Shown: piece after piece, positions 42,154 through 50,750 of the stretch
Numbering within the stretch: the stretch's first letter is position 1
Layout: every line of letters starts with the position of its first letter
Origin: Bacillota bacterium
GTDB lineage: Bacteria; Bacillota; Clostridia; Oscillospirales; Ethanoligenentaceae
Direction: 5' to 3'
DNA length: 64,000 nucleotides
Assembly: GCA_023391835.1 (NCBI GenBank)
Contig: JAEWAE010000036.1
Span: 65,659 to 129,658 of the forward strand
Notes under the pieces: generated by a model
What the model was told of the DNA's origin: nothing
The model's input: only the letters and a program-made list of their open reading frames with translations
The model's database searches: none
Made by a program: the position numbers and the translations under genes

Positions 42154-43542
42154 ATGCAGAACGTAACGGAAAATTTTGAAGCCGTGCTGGCCCGGCATCG
42201 GGAATTTTTTGAGACGGAGAAAACGCAGAATATCCGTTTCCGCCTCGACACGCTCATCCGCCTGCGGGAAACTATCCGGACCCACGAAGCGGATATCCTG
42301 CAGGCGATGTTTCATGATCTGCACAAGTCGGAATTCGAATCCTACGCCACGGAAATCGGCATCGTGCTCGACAGCATCGGGCATGTGCTGGCGCATCTGC
42401 CGCTGTGGGCCAAGACCCGCCGGGTGCGCACGCCCCTGGTGCAATTCGGCGGGTCCAGCCATATCATTTGGGAACCATACGGCACGGTGCTGATCATCGG
42501 GCCGTTCAATTATCCCTTTCAGCTCGTCATCGAGCCGCTGATCGGTGCGATAGCGGCCGGTAACTGCGCCGTGCTCAAGCCTTCCAGCAGCACACCACAG
42601 GTATCGGCCGTCATCCGCACAATCGTGGCCGAAACATTTGACGAAGGCCATGTCAGTGTGATTGAGGGAGGCCGCGACGTGATTGCCGGCTTGCTCGGCC
42701 AGCCCTTTGACTATATCTTTTTCACAGGCAGCGCCGCCACCGGCCGAGTGGTCATGGAAGCCGCCGCCCACCATCTCACGCCAGTGACACTGGAACTGGG
42801 CGGCAAAAGTCCCTGCATTGTGGAGCGGGATGCCAAGCTCGCCGTCGCCTGCCGCCGCATTGCCTGGGGAAAATTTCTCAACGCCGGTCAGACCTGCGTC
42901 GCGCCCGACTATCTGTTGGTACACCGTTCCCTACGCCCCACGCTGGTGGAAGAGCTGAAAAAGACGATCGTGGATTTTTACGGTGAGGACCCGATGCAGA
43001 GCCCCGACTATGGACGCATCGTGACGACACGGGCCGCACAGCGGCTTACGGAAATCCTTCGGCAGGATACGGCCCGCATCGTGGCGGGCGGCCGCTGCGA
43101 GCCGGAGGCACGCTACATCGCCCCCACTCTGCTGGACGATGTCCGCCCGTCGGACGCCTGCATGCAGGGGGAGCTTTTTGGGCCGATTCTGCCCATCCTC
43201 TATTATGACGAGCTGGAGGAAGCGCTGGAATTTATCCGCCGGCGCCCCAAACCGTTGGCTCTCTATCTCTTTACCGAAAATCACAAAACCTGCCGACAGG
43301 TGCTCCGCGACACCACATCGGGCGGCGCGTGCATCAACGACACAATCAACCATCTCGCTACGCCTTATCTGCCCTTCGGCGGCGTCGGGGAATCCGGCAT
43401 GGGCGCCTATCACGGCCGGTTCGGGTTCGAGACCTTTTCCCATGCCAAAAGCGTGCTGACTAAAACGACCCGATTCAGCGTGCAGCCGGTGTTCCCCCCG
43501 TTTGGCGACCACATCAAGCTGCTGCGGAAAATTTTGAAGTGA
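42154..43542 (+). CDS. Aldehyde dehydrogenase (class 3-like)
   Basis: 462 aa. An NAD(P)-dependent aldehyde dehydrogenase close to the class 3/fatty-aldehyde group. Motifs: IIGPFNYPFQLVIEPLIGA, KPSSSTPQ, the catalytic Glu in VTLELGGKSPCIV, and the catalytic Cys in NAGQTCVAPDYLLV. C-terminal PFGGVGESGMGAYHGRFGFE is also typical. ATG 42154 (MQNVTENF) has AAAGGA 7 nt before it; ATG 42133 is possible. Class 3 enzymes lack the long N-terminal extension, as here. Substrate cannot be read from sequence. It is a single-gene unit between hairpins. Confidence 0.92.
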   Translation: MQNVTENFEAVLARHREFFETEKTQNIRFRLDTLIRLRETIRTHEADILQAMFHDLHKSEFESYATEIGIVLDSIGHVLAHLPLWAKTRRVRTPLVQFGGSSHIIWEPYGTVLIIGPFNYPFQLVIEPLIGAIAAGNCAVLKPSSSTPQVSAVIRTIVAETFDEGHVSVIEGGRDVIAGLLGQPFDYIFFTGSAATGRVVMEAAAHHLTPVTLELGGKSPCIVERDAKLAVACRRIAWGKFLNAGQTCVAPDYLLVHRSLRPTLVEELKKTIVDFYGEDPMQSPDYGRIVTTRAAQRLTEILRQDTARIVAGGRCEPEARYIAPTLLDDVRPSDACMQGELFGPILPILYYDELEEALEFIRRRPKPLALYLFTENHKTCRQVLRDTTSGGACINDTINHLATPYLPFGGVGESGMGAYHGRFGFETFSHAKSVLTKTTRFSVQPVFPPFGDHIKLLRKILK

Positions 43543-43563
43543 CCGTAGTGTGACACTACGGTC
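43541..43563. repeat. Palindrome at the aldehyde dehydrogenase stop
   Basis: GACCGTAGTGT and its complement surround one base and overlap the stop codon. It precedes the longer hairpin at 43581-43630. Confidence 0.6.
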
Positions 43564-43580
43564 GGTCTCTGGAGTGCCAA

Positions 43581-43630
43581 AAGGGGCCTGCCGCAAAACG
43601 CACATAGATGCGCTTTGCAGCAGGCCCCTT
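43581..43630. terminator. Long bidirectional hairpin
   Basis: A 22-bp stem with two mismatches: AAGGGGCCTG pairs perfectly with CAGGCCCCTT, inner part GCAAAACGCA with TGCGCTTTGC. It lies between the convergent aldehyde dehydrogenase and GT2 genes. The design resembles 17426-17481. Confidence 0.75.
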
Positions 43631-43645
43631 CATGCGGATACGCCG

Positions 43646-44587
43646 CTATTTCAGAAGTTTCTCAATGATGTATTTGGGACGCGCCTTTGTTTCCAGATAA
43701 ATTTTGCCGATATATTCGCCAATTACGCCGACGGCCAGCAGCTGCAGCCCACCGATTGCCCACATGGAAAGTACGATGGTCGTCCAGCCGTGGACGGTCT
43801 TGTTTTCCAGGTACACGATGAAGAAATAGATGAGCATCACGATGCTGACCAAAAAGATGGTGAAACCAATCATGGTGATGAACTGGATGGGCTTGATGCT
43901 GAAGGACGTAATGCCCTCCGCCGCAAACGACAGCATCTTTTTAAGCGGATATTTGGATTGCCCGGCAAATCTCTCATGCCGTTCATAGGGCACGGTGGCG
44001 GTTTTGAAACCGATGAGCGGCACAATGCCGCGCAGAAACAGGTTGGTTTCGCGAAAATTGGCCAGTTCATTTAGCGCGCGGCGACTCATCAGCCGGTAGT
44101 CGGCATGATTGCCGACCAAATCGACGCCCATGCCGCGCATGAGCTTATAAAACAGCGCCGCCGTGTTGCGCTTGAAAACCGTATCGGTTTTACGTGCGCT
44201 GCGCACGCCGTATACGATATCGCATCCCGCGTCAAAGTGCCGGATAAACTCGTCGAGCACTTCGATATCGTCCTGTAGATCGGCATCCATGGAAACAACC
44301 GCGTCGGCGCAGTCTTTGGCCGTCATAAGCCCAGCCAGCAGCGCATTCTGGTGCCCCCGGTTGCGGGAAAGCTTCACCCCGCAGAAATGCGGATCGGCCT
44401 CGTGGAACTGCCGGATAAGCTCCCATGTGCCGTCGCTGGAACCGTCATCCACAAAGAGCACGCGGCTTTCGTCGGAAATAAGCCCGGCGGTGTGCATCCG
44501 TGTCAGCTTATCCTTGAGCCGGGCGGAAGTTTCCGGCAGTACGGCTTCTTCGTTATAGCAGGGCACCACGATATAGAGAGTATCCAA
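43646..44587 (-). CDS. DPM1/GtrB-type GT2 glycosyltransferase with two C-terminal helices
   Basis: 313 aa. It makes a polyprenyl-phosphate sugar by family analogy. The GT-A domain has VVPCYNEEAVLPET, FVDDGSSDGTWELI and the DxD in VSMDADLQDDIEV; YPLKKMLSFAAEGI leads to two transmembrane helices (about 225-250 and 262-285). TTG 44587 is preferred with AAAGGA 7 nt upstream; the open frame starts further out with no family character. It lies 25 nt after ndk in the same direction. Confidence 0.9.
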   Translation of the reverse strand: MDTLYIVVPCYNEEAVLPETSARLKDKLTRMHTAGLISDESRVLFVDDGSSDGTWELIRQFHEADPHFCGVKLSRNRGHQNALLAGLMTAKDCADAVVSMDADLQDDIEVLDEFIRHFDAGCDIVYGVRSARKTDTVFKRNTAALFYKLMRGMGVDLVGNHADYRLMSRRALNELANFRETNLFLRGIVPLIGFKTATVPYERHERFAGQSKYPLKKMLSFAAEGITSFSIKPIQFITMIGFTIFLVSIVMLIYFFIVYLENKTVHGWTTIVLSMWAIGGLQLLAVGVIGEYIGKIYLETKARPKYIIEKLLK

Positions 44588-44612
44588 TTTTTCATCCTTT
44601 CCGCCGGAGGTC

Positions 44613-45074
44613 TTACGCAGGGATGAATTCCGGCAGCCAGATGCGGGCTTCCCGCTCGGCGGCCTCGGGTGAGTCGGAGGCATGGATAAGGTTGCGCACC
44701 AGACGGTTCTCCGCCGCCGAACGTTCGTAGCTGTCGCTCAGGCCCAGATCCCCGCGGATGGTGCCGGGGGCTGCTTTGGCCGGTTGGGTGGAACCCACGA
44801 TTTGCCGCACGAGAGCCACGACCCCGGGCGAGCCCGTGAGGATCACCGGAATCACCTGGCGGTTCTCAAACATGGCCAGCGTTTTCCGACGAAAATCCGG
44901 CCCGTAATTCCGGATGTTCTCGGCATAGTGCTGCTCCATCTTTTCCGCTGTGGCGGTCTGCAGGTCAAAGCAGCGGATTGCAATCCCCTTGCCGTCAAAA
45001 TAGGACATGACCTGGAACACAAGGTGCCGATCCAGAGCATCCGGCTTGAGCATGACAAAAGTCCAGTCGGTCAA
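44613..45074 (-). CDS. ndk: Nucleoside diphosphate kinase
   Basis: 153 aa. Ndk moves the gamma phosphate between nucleotides through a phospho-His. The active-site His lies in NLIHASDSPEAAEREA, the signature motif, and the N-terminus has FVMLKPDALDR. A small insertion between the two halves is usual for some Firmicutes. It shares direction with the GT2 gene and the U32 protease gene. Confidence 0.95.
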   Translation of the reverse strand: MTDWTFVMLKPDALDRHLVFQVMSYFDGKGIAIRCFDLQTATAEKMEQHYAENIRNYGPDFRRKTLAMFENRQVIPVILTGSPGVVALVRQIVGSTQPAKAAPGTIRGDLGLSDSYERSAAENRLVRNLIHASDSPEAAEREARIWLPEFIPA

Positions 45075-45181
45075 TGCGCGTCACGCCTTTCTGTAATGCC
45101 GCCCCGTGGGACGGTTATTTTTGGTAATTCGCTGCCCTTATTATAGACGGCCTGGCCGGGCCCCGTCAAGAGCCCGCGCAA

Positions 45182-46411
45182 TTATTCCCCTTTGACGGCG
45201 TCGGCGGCGCTCGGCCGGCGCAGCAGCCCGGGGCCGATAGGCGGCTCCGCCCGCACGAGCACCCGCATATCGGGGTGAGCGGCAGCAGGCAGTCGCATGC
45301 CGTCCATATCATAGATGGCGCGGATATGCACAGCCTCGCCCAGGGAGCCGGGGTGCAGCCACTCGGCCTCTTCCCCCGCCGGGAACGGATTGCGCACCCG
45401 GCATAATGCCAGTTCCCCGCGGCGCTCACCCACCGACGCCAGCATGTCATAGGTACGGATATAGCTGTGGGAACCGTCCTGCCCGTTTTGCACCGGGCCG
45501 AAATAAAAACCGGTGCAGAAGCGCCGATGGCTCGCTTTGGATACTTCCTCAAGAAGCCGTGGATCAAACGGCCGGGGCGGCATAGCCATGCAGGCGTCGA
45601 TAGCCATGCGGTAGGCATTTGTCACCACGCCCACATAAAAGGCCGATTTGGCCCGACCTTCGATTTTAAGGCTCCCGACGCCGGCGGCAACCATTTCGGG
45701 CACATGGGCGATCATGCACATATCCCGCGCGTTGAGGATATACGTGCCGCGGGCATCCTGCTCGATGGGGAAATACAGCCCCGGTCGGCGTTCCTCGGTG
45801 AGAGCGTACCGCCAGCGGCAGGGCTGGGCACAGGCGCCGTGGTTGGCGTCCCGCCCGGTGAGATAGTTGGAAAGCAGACACCGGCCGGAAAAGGAAATGC
45901 ACATGGAACCATGAGCGAAAGCTTCCAATTCCAACTTTTCCGGTGTGTGGCGGCGAATGCCGGCAATCTCCTCCAGGCTCAGTTCCCTGGCGAGCACGAT
46001 GCGGGAAGCGCCCAGCTCAAACATGGCGTTGGCAGCCGCATAATTCACGATGCCCGTCTGGGTGGAAACGTGCCGTTCCACCTGCGGCGCGATCCGCCGG
46101 GCCATGGCGATTACGCCGGGGTCGCTGAGGATAAATGCGTCGGCGCCGGCATCGGCGCAATCCGACAAAAAGGCCGCCACGTCGTCCAGTTCCCCATTGC
46201 GGGGGAGAATATTGCACGCCACATACAAACGTGCATGACTTGCATGTGCTTCCCGCGCCGCCTGCCGGATTTCCTTCGCGTCAAAATTCCGGCAAGCAGC
46301 GCGCATGGAATACTGACTGCCGCCGATGTAGACGGCATCCGCCCCAAAAAGCAGCGCGGTGCGCAGACTTTCCATATCGCCGGCCGGAGCCAGCAATTCC
46401 GGCTTTTTCAC
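45182..46411 (-). CDS. U32 family peptidase (TrhP/YrrO type)
   Basis: 409 aa. The N-terminus KKPELLAPAGDMESLRTALL starts a TIM-barrel-like domain; the U32 signature is ELEAFAHGSMCISFSGRC. The four Fe-S cysteines expected for the tRNA-hydroxylation type are present among CISFSGRC and GACAQPCRW. Such proteins take part in tRNA 5-hydroxyuridine formation; they are not proteases in the strict sense. GTG 46411 with AAGGGGG upstream is preferred to ATG 46444. It follows mltG by 29 nt in the same operon. Confidence 0.9.
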   Translation of the reverse strand: MKKPELLAPAGDMESLRTALLFGADAVYIGGSQYSMRAACRNFDAKEIRQAAREAHASHARLYVACNILPRNGELDDVAAFLSDCADAGADAFILSDPGVIAMARRIAPQVERHVSTQTGIVNYAAANAMFELGASRIVLARELSLEEIAGIRRHTPEKLELEAFAHGSMCISFSGRCLLSNYLTGRDANHGACAQPCRWRYALTEERRPGLYFPIEQDARGTYILNARDMCMIAHVPEMVAAGVGSLKIEGRAKSAFYVGVVTNAYRMAIDACMAMPPRPFDPRLLEEVSKASHRRFCTGFYFGPVQNGQDGSHSYIRTYDMLASVGERRGELALCRVRNPFPAGEEAEWLHPGSLGEAVHIRAIYDMDGMRLPAAAHPDMRVLVRAEPPIGPGLLRRPSAADAVKGE

Positions 46412-46440
46412 TTGACGGCCCCCTTCGCCCGGCCGAATCG

Positions 46441-47874
46441 TCACTGCACGACGTTGGTACCCGTCGCGCCGCCGGACTTCATGGCTTTTTTGACGGCTTT
46501 CTGATGCTCGGCATAGGTGGAAGAATAGTAATAGTTTCCGCTTTTATCGGACACAAAATAATAGTAATTGGTACTTTCCGGGCTGAGCACGGCCTGTATG
46601 GCGGCAAGGCCCGGGTTGCAGATGGGCCCCGGCGGCAGCCCTTCCACCTTGTATGTGTTGTAGGCGGAAGAAATGGCGGTTTCCGACGACGTAGGCGTCG
46701 AGCTGGTGCCATTGCCCCGCAGCACATAAAAAATGGTGGCATCCGACTGCAGGAAGTGCTTGCCGCCATTGTCTTTGACGCCGTTTTTCAGGCGATTCTC
46801 AAACACCGAGGCGATTTTGCCCATTTCGCTGGTCTTGCCCGCTTCGGTCTGCACGATAGAGGCGAGCGTCACCGTCTGATCGACCGTAAAGCCAAGCGAG
46901 GAGGCTTTTTGCACCATATCGGCTGTGAATTTGCCGCTGAAATTGGCGAGCATCTTCTGCGCGGCGGTTTTCCCGGAGGAATTCTGATAAAATTCGTATG
47001 TATCCGGGAACAGATACCCCTCATAGCGATAGAAGCGCCCGGAGGTGTTCGGAATCTGGGAATCAAACGAAAACCGGAATCCGCCGGCCTCCACCTGGGT
47101 CAGAAAATCCTGCGACGTGCAGACCTTGTTGCTCTCGAGGATCTGACCGATCTGGCGCAGCGTTTTCCCCTCGGGGATCGTTACCTTCACCAGCTGTGCG
47201 TTGTTGGAGGCATCCTGAAGGGTGGTCACGATGGTCTCGTATCCCATGTTGGAATTGAGCGTATAGGTACCCGGCTGGAACCCTTTCGCTTTGGTAAAAT
47301 GCACATAGGCGCGGAAAATCGGGCCGAACCGGATGACCCCATCCTTTTGCAGCGTCTTGGCTATCTGCGCTGAGTCGGCGCCCTTGGGAATATCCACATC
47401 AATTTTCTGATCGGCCTTGAAAATGCCGAACATATCGCAGGCGGCCAGCAGGATACCGATGGTCAGCAGCGCCGAAAAAGCCGTGATGGTGACGGCATAT
47501 ACCATGGCATGGAGGCAGCCGTGCCGACGCTCTCTCGCCGGGGGCTCCGCCGCCGGGTTACCACCATCGTCGGATTCGTCAGCGGAATCGTCGGATTTCT
47601 GGTCATAAAGCTCGTCAATGGGACGCTCAAAATGAAACTCCCTCCGCGGTGAGGGAGCCGGATGCTCCGGCTGCGCGGGGGTTAGCGCCTGCCCGTTGTC
47701 GGGCTGGCTGTCATCGGCAGATGGATCGCTCCCGGCCGCATCGGGTGTCTCCGGAGGCATATCGCCGGGCTGTGCGCCTTCGGACAATGCGCCGCTTCCC
47801 GCCTGCCCGGTCGGCTCCGATGGGGCGCCCGCTTCGTCCGACTGCGGCCGTTTCGCGTTTTCGTCCTTTTCCAT
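46441..47874 (-). CDS. mltG: Endolytic murein transglycosylase MltG
   Basis: 477 aa. MltG cuts nascent glycan strands and sets their length. A long acidic, proline-rich cytoplasmic N-terminus (1-115) is followed by one transmembrane helix (about 125-148), a LysM-like subdomain (IDVDIPKGADSAQIAKTL), and the YceG catalytic part with LASIVQTEAGK containing the catalytic Glu, and VEGLPPGPICNPGLAAIQA at the end. The N-terminal tail is longer than in E. coli and lacks recognisable motifs. Confidence 0.95.
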   Translation of the reverse strand: MEKDENAKRPQSDEAGAPSEPTGQAGSGALSEGAQPGDMPPETPDAAGSDPSADDSQPDNGQALTPAQPEHPAPSPRREFHFERPIDELYDQKSDDSADESDDGGNPAAEPPARERRHGCLHAMVYAVTITAFSALLTIGILLAACDMFGIFKADQKIDVDIPKGADSAQIAKTLQKDGVIRFGPIFRAYVHFTKAKGFQPGTYTLNSNMGYETIVTTLQDASNNAQLVKVTIPEGKTLRQIGQILESNKVCTSQDFLTQVEAGGFRFSFDSQIPNTSGRFYRYEGYLFPDTYEFYQNSSGKTAAQKMLANFSGKFTADMVQKASSLGFTVDQTVTLASIVQTEAGKTSEMGKIASVFENRLKNGVKDNGGKHFLQSDATIFYVLRGNGTSSTPTSSETAISSAYNTYKVEGLPPGPICNPGLAAIQAVLSPESTNYYYFVSDKSGNYYYSSTYAEHQKAVKKAMKSGGATGTNVVQ

Positions 47875-48089
47875 ATGTAGACCCTGCCTTTCGTTTCCCC
47901 GAGACCGGCCAAAGAAAGAATCACCCGGCGGAACAAGCCGTCATATGATGGTGTAGGTTCCCTGCGGTCGTCCCATAAGACGGTGCCAATTGCCTGTCAT
48001 CCGATTCCGCCAGCGCGGGCCGGCTTACAGCGCTGGATTTTTCCCGAACTTTTGGAAGGGCCGCCAACAAAACCGGGAGGTTACTGCTG

Positions 48090-48200
48090 ATGTGTATGAA
48101 TAACTTTGGAAAACACTCCGAGTGGATCCTGCTGATCATCCTGGTCCTCATCCTGTGCAGCTGCCAGGGCCATGCCGAATGCGGCAAACGCTGCTGCTGA
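48090..48200 (+). CDS. 36-aa single-span Cys-ended small protein
   Basis: Not found by usual ORF calling. GGGAGG lies 9 nt before ATG 48090. The peptide starts MCMNNFGKHSEW, has a strong hydrophobic helix (about residues 13-24, ILLIILVLILCS) and ends CGKRCC, with six cysteines in all. A terminator follows 63 nt after the stop. This combination supports a real gene, perhaps a sporulation-related YjcZ-like membrane peptide; homologues were not checked. Confidence 0.6.
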   Translation: MCMNNFGKHSEWILLIILVLILCSCQGHAECGKRCC

Positions 48201-48240
48201 CATCGCTGGGCCGCCGACATACGGAAAAGATTTTGCAAAC

Positions 48241-49095
48241 TTAATCCAGTAAAAGGTTGATGTAGGCGTGCGACGTGTCGCACGCCTCTTTTGCGTCCCC
48301 GCACGGACGCAGCATGCCGTAAGGCATCTTTTTTGCGTTGGGGAAAAGTGCCGAATCCGGTGGAAGAAGGAACTCAAACCGGTCGGCCGGGTAACGCGCA
48401 AGCAGCAGCGCGGCCACCCTGGGCCAATCGGTGCGCTCCACGCACAGTTCCTTCACCAGCACCCGGCCGCCGGCCTTATGGCACAGGCTGTAGCCGCCCT
48501 CGAAGGCGATCAGTTCCCCGCCGCCGTACTTCCATTCGCACACGGCATAGGCGAGCATATCCTGTTCCCACAGTACGGCAGGGGCAAAATAGGCGCGTCG
48601 CATGCGGCAGAGGCTTTGCATACTCACAGGGATCAGGCGGGCAGGCTCGGTCCCCGCGGCGGCGGCAAGTTCGGCCCGGTCGGCCGAGGCCGCCCGGACG
48701 AAAAAGGCAGTGGAAAATCCATGCGCCCCATAATAGGCATAAAGCTTTTCCGATGCCGGCAGCAGGCAGGTAAATCGGCATCCCCGCTCCCGCCCCAAAA
48801 CATCCGCCCGCTCGATCAGGCCGGCCATCCGGCCCTGCCGGCGGCACTCCGGCAGGGTCGCCGCCGCATACAGATACTGCACCGGCGCCGAAGCGCCCGT
48901 CGCATCCACGTACTCCGCCGGCAGCAAATGCACCGCCGCGGCCGGTCGGCCGGCATCGTCGAGCGAAAGCAGGCAGCCGGTCGGGTCAAACCGATTACGC
49001 ATGAAAAAGTTGATGTATTCCGGCGGATCGCCGAAGGCGGACGCCCAGATGGCCGCCACAGCGGGCCGGTCAGTTTCCCGAGCCAAACGAATCAC
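48241..49095 (-). CDS. GNAT family N-acetyltransferase
   Basis: 284 aa. The N-terminal GNAT fold shows the acetyl-CoA pyrophosphate loop in ATLPECRRQGRMAGLIE (Q/RxxGxG/A type) and LYAYYGAHGFSTAFF near residue 120. The C-terminal 150 residues form a second domain, as in Eis-like or two-domain GNATs. Its ATG overlaps the upstream stop (ATGA at 49092-49095), so it is coupled to the DUF2156 gene. Substrate is not known. Confidence 0.85.
   Translation of the reverse strand: MIRLARETDRPAVAAIWASAFGDPPEYINFFMRNRFDPTGCLLSLDDAGRPAAAVHLLPAEYVDATGASAPVQYLYAAATLPECRRQGRMAGLIERADVLGRERGCRFTCLLPASEKLYAYYGAHGFSTAFFVRAASADRAELAAAAGTEPARLIPVSMQSLCRMRRAYFAPAVLWEQDMLAYAVCEWKYGGGELIAFEGGYSLCHKAGGRVLVKELCVERTDWPRVAALLLARYPADRFEFLLPPDSALFPNAKKMPYGMLRPCGDAKEACDTSHAYINLLLD
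48264..48292 (+). terminator. Terminator of the small-protein gene, inside the GNAT coding end
   Basis: AGGCGTGCGAC-gt-GTCGCACGCCT is a perfect 11-bp stem followed by CTTTTG. It lies within the last codons of the opposite-strand GNAT gene. Confidence 0.7.
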
Positions 49096-49991
49096 AGCGC
49101 AACGCCCTCCCTGAGCACCGCAAGGCCCCGATCCTGCAGTAGCACCGGCTGGTAGGAAAGCTTTGCCCGGCGCAGCCCTTCGTCACCCAGATCTTCCTCG
49201 CGGTTTACATATTCGAATTTTTGGCAGCTATGGGTCACAAACTCGTTGTTGATCACCGGATAGGCCCCGTCGACGTTGCCGAAGGCTTTTTCAAAATGGA
49301 CGACAAACGTGTCATGGCAAAGCGGTTCCCCGATGGTGTAGGCCACCACCCGTTCGCCCATGCGCAGCATCCCACCGGAAAAGCCAAGCTCCTCGTAATG
49401 GTCGAATGTTTCCTGAATGGCGGCGTACTCAAATTTCAGGCTCTTATCGCCGGCCTCTTCGTTCTGGCGGAACCATTCCTCGTTCATGGCACGGCATTCC
49501 GGTAGGTTCTGCGGCGTGATGGCCTCATAGGACCAATCGCCCATCTCTTTAAAATGGGTGATGTGCGTGCGTTTGGAATGATATTTCCGTCCTGCCAGGT
49601 CGCTCAGGTCGGATGTGCGGTAAATATAATCAGCCTCGCTGCGGTTGGATGTCCACTCAAACGCGCCCGGAAAAATCTTTTCCAACTCGTGTGCCATATC
49701 TTTGGAAACCGCTGCCAACCGGAGCCGGCTGCCGCACTCCGCCGCGTCCGCAGACAGCGCCCGCACAGCCGTGGGAATATCCCCGCCCGCGGGATAAAGA
49801 TACGCGGGCCGGCCTCCCAGCAGGAATCGCACCAGCAGACTGCCGCCCGCGAAGGCGACGGCCGGTTTAAACCGGCGCCGCCAGATAAAGATATTGCCGA
49901 AGCAGTAATCGTTGCCGCGGTAAGCCCCCGCATGGAACACGGCGTCCGCTTTCGGTTTGTCGGCAAGCGTCGGTTCTTGGAAATCGATCAT
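49092..49991 (-). CDS. DUF2156 (phosphatidylglycerol lysyltransferase-like) protein
   Basis: 299 aa. It has the DUF2156 arrangement of two GNAT-like halves: the first with DYCFGNIFIWRRRFKPAV and EADYIYRTSDLSDLAGRKY, the second with AYTIGEPLCHDTFVVHFEKA and VNREEDLGDEGLRRAKLSY. In MprF this domain transfers Lys from Lys-tRNA to lipid; free forms like this are common in Clostridia and have no settled substrate. No membrane helices. AGGAGG lies 9 nt before ATG 49991. Coupled to the next GNAT gene. Confidence 0.85.
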   Translation of the reverse strand: MIDFQEPTLADKPKADAVFHAGAYRGNDYCFGNIFIWRRRFKPAVAFAGGSLLVRFLLGGRPAYLYPAGGDIPTAVRALSADAAECGSRLRLAAVSKDMAHELEKIFPGAFEWTSNRSEADYIYRTSDLSDLAGRKYHSKRTHITHFKEMGDWSYEAITPQNLPECRAMNEEWFRQNEEAGDKSLKFEYAAIQETFDHYEELGFSGGMLRMGERVVAYTIGEPLCHDTFVVHFEKAFGNVDGAYPVINNEFVTHSCQKFEYVNREEDLGDEGLRRAKLSYQPVLLQDRGLAVLREGVAL

Positions 49992-50042
49992 GATGCTGAA
50001 AAGCCTCCTAAAAATCAGGGGCACGGCGGCCCGCTGTGCCGG

Positions 50043-50636
50043 TCAGGGATGCGCCGTCCGGCGCAGGATCTCTTCCCGTATTTCCCGCACACATTGTTCC
50101 AGATCCCCGTTGGCAAAAGAGCGCTCGATGCCGCACGCCGCGAGCCTGTCGGGGCTGAAATCTTCTTCGTCCGCCAGATACCGGCGGCACATTTCTGCGT
50201 AATCCGGCCGGCCGCTCCGACGTTCCCGGCGCATGGCACGCGTGAGGCGCTCGCCGTCTTCCACTTCAATGTATATGGGTACCACCGCCTCGCCGAAGGC
50301 ACGGCGGAGATTGTGGATTTCCTCCGGCGTTGCAATCAGCAGGTAGTTTCCCGTCTTCAAATCGATCTGGCCGTCATCGACCGTGCAGTAGCACCAGACG
50401 CCGTGCACCGTGTGATAGCGGCGCAGCTCGATAACTTTTCCCTGTTTTTCCAGATCGCGTAACGTCTGCTCACTGATAAAGTGATACTCCCGCCCCTCGG
50501 TTTCACCGCCGCGCTTGGGGCGGGTCGTATAGGGCACCACGCCCCGCAAGCCAAGTGACGGGTCATAAATCAGCCGACGGAATACGGTATCTTTCCCCAC
50601 GCCGCTCTTGCCGGCCAAACAAAATATCTTTCCCAT
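50043..50636 (-). CDS. Guanylate-kinase-like P-loop protein
   Basis: 197 aa. The P-loop CLAGKSGVGKDTVFRRLI and the GMP-binding signature YTTRPKRGGETEGREYHFIS are those of guanylate kinases. The C-terminal part differs from housekeeping Gmk (which usually lies near rpoZ), with an Arg-rich lid RAMRRERRSGRPDYAEMCRR. It may be a second kinase with a special role. It is 51 nt upstream of the DUF2156 gene. Confidence 0.78.
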   Translation of the reverse strand: MGKIFCLAGKSGVGKDTVFRRLIYDPSLGLRGVVPYTTRPKRGGETEGREYHFISEQTLRDLEKQGKVIELRRYHTVHGVWCYCTVDDGQIDLKTGNYLLIATPEEIHNLRRAFGEAVVPIYIEVEDGERLTRAMRRERRSGRPDYAEMCRRYLADEEDFSPDRLAACGIERSFANGDLEQCVREIREEILRRTAHP

Positions 50637-50750
50637 TCAGTTCGCCCCGGAAGCGAAAAGAGTGCACGGCACGGCCATCGTGTTCTTCCCCGACTGCGGG
50701 ATAGGTGCAAGTCGCGTCACTTTCATGTTGAAAACCCGCTTTCGCTGGTA

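Noticed and set aside
47875..48089. T-box or riboswitch in the divergent gap before mltG
   Set aside because: No T-box core, terminator or known aptamer blocks were found in either direction.
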